From Anas platyrhynchos (lineage: Eukaryota; Chordata; Aves; Anseriformes; Anatidae): a DNA stretch of 64,000 nucleotides. Shown piece by piece: positions 1 through 15,900 of this stretch. Numbering within the stretch: the stretch's first letter is position 1; the number at the start of each line of letters is the position of its first letter. The notes beneath the pieces are model-generated. The model searched no databases and was not told the DNA's origin. It saw only the letters and a program-made list of their open reading frames with translations. The stretch is taken from the NCBI RefSeq assembly GCF_047663525.1, contig NC_092602.1, positions 9,297,501 to 9,361,500 of the forward strand, given 5' to 3'. The position numbers were made by a program, and so were the translations under genes.

Positions 1-3190
<3,190 letters not shown>

Positions 3191-3222
3191 GAAGGCGAAG
3201 GCGGGAGGTAGAAAAGAGGCGG

Positions 3223-3228
3223 TTTATT
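3223..3228 (-). other. MMP11 poly(A) signal AATAAA
   Basis: The minus strand reads AATAAA about 680 bp past the MMP11 stop codon, at the end of a stop-rich stretch and just before the SMARCB1 CpG island. It is the first such hexamer downstream of the stop that I noticed, so it probably ends the MMP11 3' UTR (3223-3904). Confidence 0.6.
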
Positions 3229-3904
3229 GGTACATAAATATATACACAGTATATATCGCAGGGTTTATACACGTCGTACAAACATTTACACCCGCGGCCC
3301 GCTGCTGCCGCCTTTGCTCTGCCTGCGTGAGCGCCAGGGCAGCGACCAGCGCTGGGACCCGGCGCCACGCGTGGTCCGCACCCAGGTTCATGGGGAGCTC
3401 GTGGGGGCCCCCCACAGCCCCCAGAGCTGCCCGAGCTCCTCCACGGGCACTCGGTGTCCTCACGGCTCCCTGGCTCACGCTGGGGATGCTGCCTCAGCAG
3501 AAGGTGTCTTCCAAGGCTGGAGCAGCCCAAGGGCTGCCCTACGTAAACATAGGAAATGCCATCAAGGCAGCTCTGCGTGATGGGGTCCGGGTTAATAGGA
3601 GAGTGTGATCCCTTTCCAGGCCGGCTTGATGGCTTGTGGGATGCTATTGCTGGAAGAGCCTGGTCCCATTAAGGGTTTAGGGCTCTCGTCTGTGAAGAAC
3701 ACGGCGGACGCTTTTGTATTGATAGCAACTGAAGCTGGGGCTGCTGGAAGAGGAGAGGGGCAAACTTTGCCGCTTGCTGTGGCGGACACCCGCTGTGTCA
3801 GACACTGGGCCTGCGAGGAAGCCAGGAATGGCAGAGGGAGCCCTCTGCGTGGCTGCAGGAGGTCGGGGTGATGGAAGGGAAATGGGGGGCCGCAAGCACC
3901 CCCC

Positions 3905-6900
3905 TCATCTGAAGGAGTTGGAGGAGGGGGTGCAGCTGAAGAAGTCCTGGCTGATGGGGCGCGGGTAGCCCTCCAGCACTTTCACCTGGACGGGATCGAA
4001 CTTCCAGTAGTCTCGGCCTCTCAGGAAATAGGCAAAACCTGGGAATGAGAGAGGAAGGGTCAGGAAAGACAGGGTTGGCACAGCTCAGCTCTTTCCTAGC
4101 ATTTTGTCTTTTTGACTCCCCAGAGGATTTTTAATACCAAAAGAGAGCCTGGAGGATGCAGGAAATGATGCTAGATCAATTTCACCTGAATCCAGATTTG
4201 GGTTTACACTGCTCTTTCACACTGTTTCAGTGCTGACAGGAGAGTAAACAGGATGGAGTTTATTTTATATATATAGTGGTTCAAATATACTGTACCTATG
4301 GAGCGGCCTGGCCTTACCACAGCAGAAGGTGCCTAGGACCCCATCAGGGCCTGTGGCAGGGAGGTTGTGAAGAACTGCTGCGGGACATCCTGCTTGGAGG
4401 AAACTGCTCTGGGATGCAGGCTCTGGAAGCACTGCGGAGCCACTCCACGCCCAGAGGGAGCAGAGAGGGAGTCACTGCACCCGTTGTCCCCAGCGCCCGT
4501 CTGTCCCAGGTATTTCTGCGGCACCGCGATGCTGCGTGCAGCATGGGGCACGTCTGGGGGACGGTGACACTGAAAGCAGCCTGCTCATTCAGCACAGCTG
4601 CCTCGGCTGAACTGTGGGCAGAGTTTCTGCTGTCCTCCCATCACTGCCTGTGTTGGGAGCAGTAACAGCAAAGTGGGACTCTGTTTCTTTGTCAGAAGTT
4701 TGATTTTTCTCTATCAGGTGCTTAACTGTTGATTGTTCCAATTAATAATTACAAAGCTTCTCACTTTCATGAAAAGCTTCAGTTCCCTGCCTACTGGAGG
4801 GAGCTGCCTCGCTCTCTGTGCACTACATGGCATGTGAAGTGCCCACAACTACTGACTGTCTCAATGTTCAAGCTGGGAGGCAGTGTCAGGCTGAGTGCCC
4901 ACCCCGGAGCAGGCCCTGTCCCTGCTGGCACTGACCAAACTCATCCTGAAAAGCAGCATCGATCTCCTGAGGGACCCCGCGCCAGTCGGCCATGGTCCGC
5001 GGGTAGATGTTGTCCACCTGGCGGGTGTGAGGGTTGAAGCGCCAGTAGTTGCCTCCGCTGAAGATGTAGATCTTGTTCTTCTCAGCCCCCCAGACCAGAG
5101 CTGCCTGCACGGGGGAAGCAGGGAGGCCCAGCTCCACGATCGGGGTGGGACCGGAGACACGCCTCTCGCCGTCGTAAATCCAGTACTGAGAATCTGGTGA
5201 GGAGGCAGAAAAGGGGAGAGACAGGTTCAGAAGCTCTTTGATGTCAGCTAATTTGGCAGTGAATTGCAGACGTGGAGCTGGTGCCCTGGCAGAGCTCCCA
5301 GGGAGAGCTGTCGGTGAGAGGCGCGCTGTTGCTGACAGTGCCCACAGTGCCAGGAGGGCAAGGGGTTGAATTCCCCCCTCAGTCCAACCCAGAGCTGTCA
5401 ATGCTGGGATGAGGAGGGCTCTTTTAGCAGCTGCCTCGGCTGTATTTGTGGATGTTATAATGAAAGATTTGGCTTTCCTTATGAGCTGCCCGGCTGCCCT
5501 GCCTGGCTTCTCAGAGGCTGAGGTATTGGAGAGCCCTGTGTGCGTGCAGAAGGATGTTTCTCTCCGGCTGCTCCACTCCGATGGGACTGGCTGCAGTCCT
5601 TTGGGCAGATGAATCAGCCCTGGCCTTTGAGTTTGCTCTGGTCATGCTGAAGGAAGAGCAGAACCCGTTGCTGGATAAAGAAACGTACAAAGCTGTGGAG
5701 TTTGACAGGGCAAAGGCTGATTCCTGCAACGCCTCTGTGGTGAAGCCTGGGGCTGCCAAGTTGGGGCAGAGAAGCAAAATGGGTCATGGCCTGACTAGGG
5801 GGGGACACGTTCCTTGTGTGCCACATTTCTGTGTGGGACAGAGCGCAGGGACCAGCCCCTACCCTGCCAGCTCAGCTCTTGGGGATCGTACCTGGGCATG
5901 CACGGGCACAAGGAGGGCATGCGGTGTAAAGAAGGAAGCTACAGAAACCAGGAAGAAGTTGCCAAGCTGAAGCAGACTGGGAGCATATTTCCAGTTTAGA
6001 TTAAAACGGGAGTCTCTAATTACCCTACGGCGTGTAATACTTTCCCCTTATCTCATTTTAGCTCACGGTGGGAGCCTGCCAATTTTCACACTGTAAACCC
6101 TCGTCTGCAGGTGAGGTGCTGAGCAACCTGGTTATGCAGGAACACTGCCTGCAGAGCCACTCGGTGCTTTTTGGTGCTCGTCTCACGGTGTGCAGACAGG
6201 GCACGCACACCCAGGGCAGCTGGGTAGCTACATTCTGCATCCCTGCTGTTAATTTCATGCTTGGAAAGAGCACTAGAGAAAACAATGGAGCTGAAACAGG
6301 GGTTGTTGCAGGTCCTGAACTCCAAAAGTGGCCACGAGGAGGTCTGGCCCCACCGTGGGTGACTGGTTTTTAATCCCTGCAGTGGCTGGAGGCTGCCTGG
6401 ATGTGGGTTCACTCAGTCCTGGGGGACTGCAGGAGCTCTGCAACCAGGACAGCTGCTGGGAGGTTTTAGAGTGTCTAATAGTGGTGCTTGCTCCCATTCC
6501 CACCTTCCCTCAACTGGGGCTGCTGGAAGCACAGTGGCCTCCACTTATCTTGCTGAGGGCTCTGTTGCAGGGAAGACTTTTCTTTTTCTCCTCCTGTTTC
6601 CATCCCCAAGGAAGATGAAGCAAGTGTTTCTTTCCTCCTCTTCTGCCAGCAGCATTGCCAGGGCAGAAGCTCAAAACAAACATTTGTGTTTCAGAGGAGG
6701 AGAATGGGATACTTGGGCTGTGTCTAAACTAAAAGCAACCCTTCCTTCTCCCTTTCCCCCTCAATATCTGCTAAAAAGTTTGAACTAAACAGAGAAAGGA
6801 ACAAACAGCCAGGATCACTGATTTACTGAGGATGTCTGGAAGGTTTCTCTTCCCAGGGACTTGTTGGGTCCTGAATACCCCTCAGTAAAGAAGACGCACT

Positions 6901-9900
6901 TCTGAGCTGTCTGATCCCAGTCCAGCTCTTACCTTGGAAAAACCAGATATTGCCCAGGGGGTCCTCGAAGGTGGCATCCACAGAGCTCGGGATCCCCTGC
7001 CAGTGACGAGAGGCCAGAGCTGGGTAGCCGGCCTGCAGCTTCCCAGCTCGGAGCCGCCACACGTAGCGGGACGTGAAGAAGAACAGCTCGCCCCGGATGG
7101 TGGCCGCGGCGTCGAAAGCCGTGTCGCAGGCGTCGGGCTGCACAGACTGCCAAAGCACGGCCTGGTCAGCGGCTGGCACCCATGGGAGCCCCCCTCGCCC
7201 ACCCTGGGCTCATCTGATGGGACATCCCTCCTGGGGAAGGCAGTCCCAGCAGCTGGGAGCAAGCCGCGGTGTTAAAGGAGGCCAAGACGAGCTGTTCACT
7301 CACCTCCACGTTGGTGATCTCGTTCGTTTCAAGATCTGGCTGGGGCAGCTCTGCTGGCTGCGTCGGGGTTGGCTCGGGATCCAGCTTGGGTTTCCCGTAG
7401 AGGTACTGGATGCCTTGCTTGTCATCCTCGCTCAGGCTCAGCGGGTAGCGGAAGATGTAGAACGGGGACATCAGAGACTTGGAGACAGCCGTGTGCTGCA
7501 AGCCCAGCACGTGGCCAAACTCGTGGGCAGCCACCTGGAGGAGGTCAGTGCCTGCAAAGGGGAGACGGGAGATGCTTTTGCCTAGCTGAGGGGGGTGGGC
7601 AAGCAGTGCCTGCAGAGGGGGTGCCTGCCCCTGAGGCTCATTCCTGCTGCTCGCCAGCTCCTGGCGATGCAGAGGCATGCTGTGGGAGTCTAACATGTGG
7701 CAAGAGAAATCTGCCTTGGCTACTGGGCTCACGGGTTGTTCGGGCATTTTCACATGTAGCTCTACATCTTGTTTGTATTTTTAAGGAATCAAAGGGCATA
7801 ATTAAAGGGATCCACTAATTCTGGAGCACTGTGAGTGAATTCAGACACTCAGGTATTAGCCTGGGCATGTTGGTAATTTGTAACTGTCTCCGGGGGCTTC
7901 TGCACTCCTTAGCTATCAGGAAAGAAAATGTTTTCCATGTGCTTTTGGACAGGAGAATTTAGCAGAGAGAAGGAATCTGGCCCATACAAGCAGGTGGTGG
8001 GGTGGGAAGGCTGATTTTTGTCCACCCAGGCTTGCAGTGGTGCTTGTCTAAGGCTGTAACACAACAGGTTGTGTTTAGATCGTGTCTGTGTCCACTGTGG
8101 CAGCTGGCGGTGTCAGTGGGGAACCCTGCAGGATTACAGCCACACAGGCAGCAGAGGGAGCTCACTTATTGCTTGGCTGTGACAAGAAGGTGACATTTAA
8201 AAACCAGCACATCAAAATCCCTGCAGTGCCAAGGCCTGGCCCTTCTTTGCTGGAGGTAAGGGAGGTTGTACTTTAGGAATACGACTTAACAGCAACTACA
8301 AAAGGAGGGGGAGGAAAAGCAGATTTCAGTCTGTGAAAACATGTCAGTTGGCTGGCAGGTGTTATTTCCAATGGATCCTTTTTGAAGCAGATAAATTGTA
8401 CAGAAAGTTGTAAGAGAGGCATTGGGCTTGTGAGCTGAGACTGTTTGTTGACAAGTCCCAGCGCATTCGTTCACAGCCAGAAATCCTCCGAGCTGCAGCC
8501 CAAGTGATGGGAAAGGCAGGGCCGTGAGTCAGCTGGTCTCCCTGCTCCAAGAGGGATTTCCCTGCTGGCCCAGGGGAGCAGGGCACCGGGGGTGCAGCTG
8601 GGAGGATGCCTGGGAAGGCTGCAGGTCAGCTTCGTGTTGAAGCCGTGGATTTTGCAGCACCGACACAATTAAATCGACACATCTAGGGCAGCTGAGAAAG
8701 CGGGATCTCTGTGTCAGTGATTAATTACAAACTTTCAGACATTTCTGTTTAGCTTGGCAGGCTCCTTGCTTGATGCTTTCCAGTGTTGGCAGATCTGCTG
8801 CACCACTGTCAGATGCTCCGGGGGAGGTGAACGACAGCACGCCCGCAGGAGCTGTGCTGGGAGCATCACCGTCCCTCACAGAAGGTCCTTGGCATGGGCT
8901 TCTGCCTCCCGCACGGCTCCGGGCTGCCCCCAGGGCACACCTTCCCCTCCTCGTAGCTCTGCTCTCCCGTCTGTATCAGGAGGCTAAGGATTTCCCCATC
9001 TCCGAGAGCTCAGGCAAGGATTAAACCATGTTTATATCGTAAAGCTCTTTTCGGCATATCAAATGGCAATTAGCTGCAACGAGCTCCTACAACATTTATT
9101 TATGGAAGGCACAGAGGGAAAAAGGCCACGGAACAGGGCTGGATTCTGATGGGAACTGGCATCTCTTCTGACAGTTCCTGGTTTGCCTCCAACACTGTCT
9201 GTGGGAGAATGGAGGAAATTCTTCAACAACACAGGCAGCCCCGACAGAGGCTGCAAAGGGGCAGGGCCCACCCACCCCTAGGTAGCAGAAGGGCTTCTGC
9301 AGCAAGACCTGGTGCTCTGTCGTCCTTGTTTTGGGGCAGCATGGGCCAAATAGGATACGTGAGGGTCCTGACTCTCCCCCAGAGCCAACCTGCTGACTTG
9401 GGGCGCCCATCTGAGCCCTGAACACTGACAAAATGTTTGGGAAACCCCAGGGAGGCAGGGGTTGAACTCGGGCTTTGTGATTGTTTCTTTGTCCCTGCAC
9501 TAATTTTGGTGGGTCTTGTGGAAATGGATGCTCTGGGCACTGCTCCAGCAGGCCCCAGGCAGCCCTGCGGTATCGCATGGGTCCTGACGCCAGGCCCCGA
9601 GTGCCCGAGCAGGGAGCTACCAGCGTGGATCTATTATTAGCAAAAAAAAAAAAAAAAAAAGTCTTGACTTGCTGTGGTGTTGTTCATGGTCAGAACATTC
9701 CCAGGCCACGGGGACAGAGCTGGAGCCTGGGTGGCTTCCCTTTATGGACTTGTTCAAAGAGAAATTACTCTGTGGGCAGGCAGGACTGGCTGCTATGCTG
9801 TCCTCTGGAGGACGGCGCTGTTTTTGTGTCAGCTGGCGTGTCACCCGCTGCTGGAGCCTCTGTCCTCACCAGGACCACGGCGTCCTGCTGGGCTCGGGCT

Positions 9901-12900
9901 TTGATGTGGCTGGAAGGTGATGAGAAAAGACCCGAACACTACCTGCCAGCAGGCTTGTACGTGGTGGGAGGTGACAATATCCACTGCAAAAAGGGTGGCT
10001 GCCTCTCAGTTTCACAGGGGCCCTGCTCGCAGCACAATTAAATCACTTCTAGGTGTGCTGACATGCATCCCGGAGCCCCCAGGGCTCCCCTAAAGCCGTG
10101 CCGTACCCAGGTTGTTCCCAATCGTCCAGGTCTCGTCGTAGTCGAAGTGGACGTCCCCCTCCCGGTGCGTCTTGGGGAAGAACGCGTGCGCCAGGATCCC
10201 ACCGGGCCCGTCGAAGGGCAAGTTGTCTCCGTGCCAGTACCTGGGGGAAAAGCACAGCACAGCTCAGGCAAACGGCCGTGGAGCTCGGGTGCATGGCCAG
10301 AGGTGGGGAGCGGCTGCGAAGGGACAGCAGCTCTCACCAGCTCTCACCAGCTCTCACCAGCTCTCACCAGCTCCCACCGCCACCGCAGGCATCCTGCGAT
10401 CTGCCAGGAGCCCTCTGGATTGCAAACCGGGTTCTGCGTCGGGGTACCGAGGAGGCAGAGCCCGGTCGCACCAAGCCCTGGGGAATTTTGAATGGGTTTC
10501 TCAGGATGTTTCTCTCCTCCCCCCTGCTCGGCTTTCAGCACCAAGCTGAGGATGGAGCCTGAAGAATTAAGGAGGTGGCTGCCAGAACCGAGATCAAGCC
10601 GAGGCAGCTGAGTGGTGGGAGGATGCGAAGAACCCAGCCAAACCCTTGGGTCCTCGCTCAAGCCAAGCCCACTGGTGACACATGAAGGAAACCCACGAGA
10701 GATGTGGCCACTTCAGAGAGCGGAGGGAGGCACAGGCAGATACACAGAACACGAATCACATCACTGCTTGGACAGCCTCCACCGCTGTCACTAGTTTTGT
10801 GCAAACAGGCAGCAGAGGGAAGTCTTTGCCCCCGTGCGTTGTTTGCCAAAAGTGAATTTCAGGCCAAGAGCCAAGGTTCGTTTAACCAAGGAGCTATATT
10901 TGTCTTCGGGCAGACAGTTACGTTTTCAGTCAAGGGACAGGATGGAGGACCTGAAGATGTAACGTCAAAACAAACACTTGGGAAAACAGCCTGTGGGCAG
11001 AGGAACGTAAATGTACCCGGAAAATTAATGAAGGATCGGTGACGGTGCTGCGCACAGCCAGCACGGAACAGCTGCGCTCACACCAAGCAGCCCACATCTG
11101 ACAGCAAACGAAAACATCCCCGCGTCTGGAGGCAGAAATGTGAGCGCTCCAGTGCCTGGGCTGGGTGCTGGCAGCTCTGCACCCCCGCTGCAGCCTGGGG
11201 TCTTGCACAGGGTGCTGCTCCGGCTGCTCACCGCGCTCACCTCGTGAAATCGATGACGATGTCAGCCCGGCCCTCCTGCACCTCGGTGAAGGTCAGCGGC
11301 GTCACGTCGCTCCAGACTTTCAGAGCCTCCTCGATGGTCCTTCTCACCTTGGCTTTTACAAGTTGCCACGGGAACCTGATAATTCTGAAAGGCAACAGAC
11401 ACCAGGTGAAAAGAGCATCAGCCGCTGTCCCGTGGATGCTGCTGTCACGAAGACACTATCTGTAGGGTCAGTGGCATTAGGGCTGCCACTCCCTCCTCTC
11501 TGCCACACCAGAGCATCTCCAACCCACAGAGGCGCTGCTCTGGCACCCTCTTCCAAGCAACAAACCCCACCAGTGCCAAAACCCTTGGGCTGTGAGCCCA
11601 CAGGTGAGCTCCCTGCAGAGCTTTGCAGAGCTGTGCTTTTTCAGAGCGAAGGGCTACAGCGTTTTCGAGCTCTGTCCTGTGTGTCCACCCCCACAGAGGT
11701 GCCTGGCCGTGGTGGGACGGGATGGCAGCTCCCCAACCTCTGCACTTTTTGCCCCTGGAACCCTGGGCTTGCTCAGAGCAGCTGCTGCCTCTTCTGCCCC
11801 CCTACAACATAACCATGTCAGGCCTGTCACAGAGGAACCTTTCTCTCCCTTCCATTAACAGTGCTGGTGTGCGTTCATCTCAGCTGTGTTCCTTTCTCTA
11901 ACACTCTTGACCAAAGGAAAAAAAAAGGAAGAAGCCTTTCTGTTATCTGTAGCCTCCTCACAGCATGAGGAACAGAGTCTCCCGCACTCAATTAAACACA
12001 GCACGATGTGCACGCTGTCAGCGTCCATACGGGTGTGCTCACGCCTTCACTTGTGCCCCTGTGGGCAGCTGGGCAGGAAGCACAACCCTCCCTGAAGCCT
12101 GCTCAGCAGATCTGCAATTGAGAAGGTGTGGGCTGATTTGGGCAAAACTTTACCCTGAAGTCCTGTTTACGGGAACATCAATAACAGCAGCATGAAAGGG
12201 GCTTTTTAAAATAAACTGTGAGCTGATCCCTCGGAGAGGTGGCTGGGGGCGGGGAGGGGGGGACAAAAGCACAGCAGGAGCGGGCTGGTGGCGGAGGCTG
12301 CGCTCGGCGTGAGGTGGGGTTTGGTGTTGGGAAGCGAACACACGTGCGGGGGATGATGCTGGGGCTGCACAAATGTTTGGACAGGGGTGGGTGAGCAGCT
12401 GCATTTAGGGGAACGTGTGTGAGGGGACGGGGAGGCGCTGGGTACGAGCCCGCTGGTGGCTCTTGGTGCGTGGCTGCCCTGCCAGGCTGCCTGTACCCGG
12501 GTGAGGGCAGCCCTGTGTGAGCTGCAGGCAGCAAACACGAGCTGGAGGGGTTTGGGGAAGGAGCAGCAGGCCGTCCTCACTCCCGTTTCGCATCTTCCTT
12601 ACTTGTAGGTGAGGTCGGTCTTGTCCCAGCGCCCCCCCGAGAGGACGAATCTCTTCTGCCGGTTGCGCCCGTTCTGGCCGTCGGGCAGCGCGGGCAGGTC
12701 GGGCACGCCGCAGCGGGGCGGGTTCCAGCGAGCCGCCTGCTCACCTGCCCCCATGGGGAAGCCCTTGGTGGGCACGCCGGTCCCGAGGGCGTTCAGCAGC
12801 AGCCAGGGACTCTGCTCCTTCCAGGGGTGATGTTTTCGAGCCGCGTCCTAGAGGACAAAAGCAAAGCCGTGACTCGGGACTGGGAAGAGAGGTCGCGACG

Positions 12901-15900
12901 CAGTGGTGGATGTCTGCACACAGCAGCCCTGCACTGGTGAGTTCCACCTCTCCCTCGGCTGTTTCCCTGCTGCTAGAGCACGTCCTGCTCCCCACAGATA
13001 TCCCCCGTTCATTCCCTGGTCACACCTGGGAGCAGCCTGGTGCCACGGCACCCCCTAAGCACCGGCCTATTTTTGTCCAGCTTTTCCTTGGCTGCTGGCC
13101 TGCAGGAAATGCTTTTGCAAACTGTGGATGAGAACCAGACCCTCCAACAACGAACCAACTCACTAGGGAGTCAGTTCTCCCCCTCTGCCCCACATCCCTT
13201 TAGCCTGCATTCCCCCCCTGGGCCTGGCAGGGGTGATGTGAATGGGAGGAAGCCTTTAGTCCAACAGTTGTGCTCCCTGTTCTCCCCGCTGTGGTGTCCT
13301 GGCGTGGTGAGCACGGCTGGGGGACAGCACAAGCTGGAGGGGGAGCAGGACACACGGATCCGGGGTGACTCCGAGCCCGCACAGAGCAGCAGTGACTGTC
13401 CCTCCTGCTCCCGTCACCGCCTGAGGTCACCAATTCTCCCACCTCCCCTTGCCTCACTGTGCCTGTGGCACTGCTTGGGCGATAAGGTCACCTTTGCTCT
13501 CCCACACTTAATTAGAAAAGTATTTATCCTCTTGGCAGCATTAATTAGTGCTAATGAGCTGACTTCCATTGGTTTCTCACCTAACAGTAGGATTATGGGG
13601 CACAGAGCCACCTCAATACACAACCCCAGGTCAATCTCCAACCTGCTGTGAGGCTGACGGGTCGGGGGGTGCTTGGTCCCTGCGTATCCACACCGCGCCG
13701 GCCCCAGGTCCAAATGCTGATTATTTTTTTTTGTGTAGTCAAATTTAAAGAGCAAACTGAGCACCCGCAGGGCTGGAGGTGCAGCAGTGACACAGCTCTG
13801 CTCAGGCAGGCTCCGTGCCACAGGGCTTGGGCAGGGTTTCGGGGTCCCCTCGTCCCCCCGCAGCGCGCTGCCTCCTCGCAGCCCAGCTCTCCTTCTGCTC
13901 AGCTGGGGACACGGGGGCGGGCTGGCAGGACGCCAGCACTGCCCCGGTGCCGTGTAATCGGCGTGCTGCCGGCGCTCTGCTCCCCTACAATGAGCCCATT
14001 CATGCGGGCAGAAATGAAGTGTGAAGCCCTCGGCATTAATTCCGCCACTGGGCCCCGGCCCCGTGCCTCGGAGCGATGCTCAGATGGGTACAGGAGCCGG
14101 GGAGGTGGCAGGAGGTGCAGCTCAGGTGTCCTGCCCGTGGTACATCCATAACCACTCCAGCTTTGTCCTCTGCTTTGTCCTCCCCTGCAGCCAGCCTGCG
14201 GCTCAGCACCTGCCACCTTGCGCTGCCCCCGTCCTGGTGTCCCTCTGCACTTTGACACACCAGGAGCTGCTCCACTAACAAGTGCAGAAAAAGCCATTTT
14301 ACGTCACCAGGCCGGGGAGGGGAAGCTGCAGGTGCCCTGTCCGGAGGCAGGAGGTCAGACCTGCCCTGCAGCCCCCTCGCCTCCAGACAAACAGAGGCAG
14401 GGCAGCGAGTCGCTCTCTGCCGTCACCGCACCGACACTCATGCGATGGCAGGAAAGGGCTGGAAAATGCCACTGCGGGCGCAGCCGGCAAGGGGAAATGT
14501 TACGGGCAGAAAGCGCTCGCCAAACAATGCTCAGGAGACGTGTCAGGCTGGAGATTTCGGCCTCCTTGTCGGGACACACCTCGCTGCAGTCACTTCCCAG
14601 GGCTTCGATAAGACATCCTCTCGCTTGGGGCTGCATCCTTCCCACCAAGCACGGCAGCCACCCCTCTGTGGGACGGGTGGGAATTTCGGGGAGCTCCTGC
14701 TTTGTTCTCCCAGGCCATGGCATGCCCTGGCTGTATGCCTGGGGGTTTGCTTAGGGCTGTGCTGCTGCTGAAGGGAGGACAAACCTGTTGAGGGGGGCTG
14801 AGGAAGGTGCTGGGTAACCATCAGGGCACCCCCACTTCCCCCATCCCAACCCGGGAGGGGAAAGGATTACCGGAGACCAGAAGTAAAGGGAGGGACCCTG
14901 CAAGCCAGGGAAGGCATTCAGAGCGCAGAGCTGGATCAGAGCACTGGGACAACGCCTGCAGGGAAGACGGGAAACCAGACAGGAGGAGAGCCTGCCTCAC
15001 CCTCCAGCAATCCCCCTCCTCCAGCCGGGGGGAGCTGAGGGCTGCAGGGGAGGGAGCCTGCCCCCGGTCCCCCAAAACCCTCCCATGCACGGGCCTGCCT
15101 CTGAGCCTGCAGCTCAGGCTGTGTGCAGCCACTTGCACCCCCTTCATGGGACAGCCCAGAGCCAGGGATGGCTGCTGAGCACCAAGAGGCAGCCTGCAGC
15201 CAGGGGAAGGGGCCAGGGCTTGGCAACAGAGACTGAGCAGCAAGAGGTCTGCACAACAAAAGCACTGGGGGGCTGCCAGGCCCGAAACCAAGGGAAGAAG
15301 GCAGTGAGGACAGCAGAAGAACAAAGCCGTGGGCAAAGAGGGCTGTGCAAAGAAAGCGCCTCTTCCTAGCAGCCTTGTGACCAAAAGGCTGATGGGGAAC
15401 AGGAGGGAAAGGACAGATCCCACGGGAGAGCAGAAACCACTGTGGAGGTGCAGACTGCCCACTCGGTTCCTTCCAGCTGTATCAGCCCTCGAGTGCTGTG
15501 ACACAACAGACATCACCCGGGCTCTGCCGGGGCCAGATGAACACCAGCCAAGCTTCCCAGGAAGTGTCCCAGCCATCCCAAGGAGCCAGGAGCATCTTTA
15601 ACCTCAGTGTGTTGGGCAGCACTCGCCCCCCAGAGCCTCCCAGGAGAAGCAGCTGGAGCAGCACAGCTTAAATGGGTATATAAAAAACTCCAGAGCGAGA
15701 CTGCTGCCTGATGCTGACAGGCTCGGTGCTCTCCCCCGCCCGGGTCCATCCCCTGCTGCCTGCCCTGGATGTAAACTTGCCTTCTGTCGTGCAGCTCATC
15801 ACCTCCCCGACTGGGCTCCTGCCTGCTCCTGCAGCAGGGACATGAAAGGAGCCCCCCTCCCGTCACATCGGGGGGACTGGGCAAGTTGCAGCACGAATCC

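Noticed and set aside
9642-9660. A19 run that could be the tail of a retroposed copy
   Set aside because: No flanking direct repeats and no recognisable SINE or processed-gene sequence beside it; treated as a simple repeat within an MMP11 intron.
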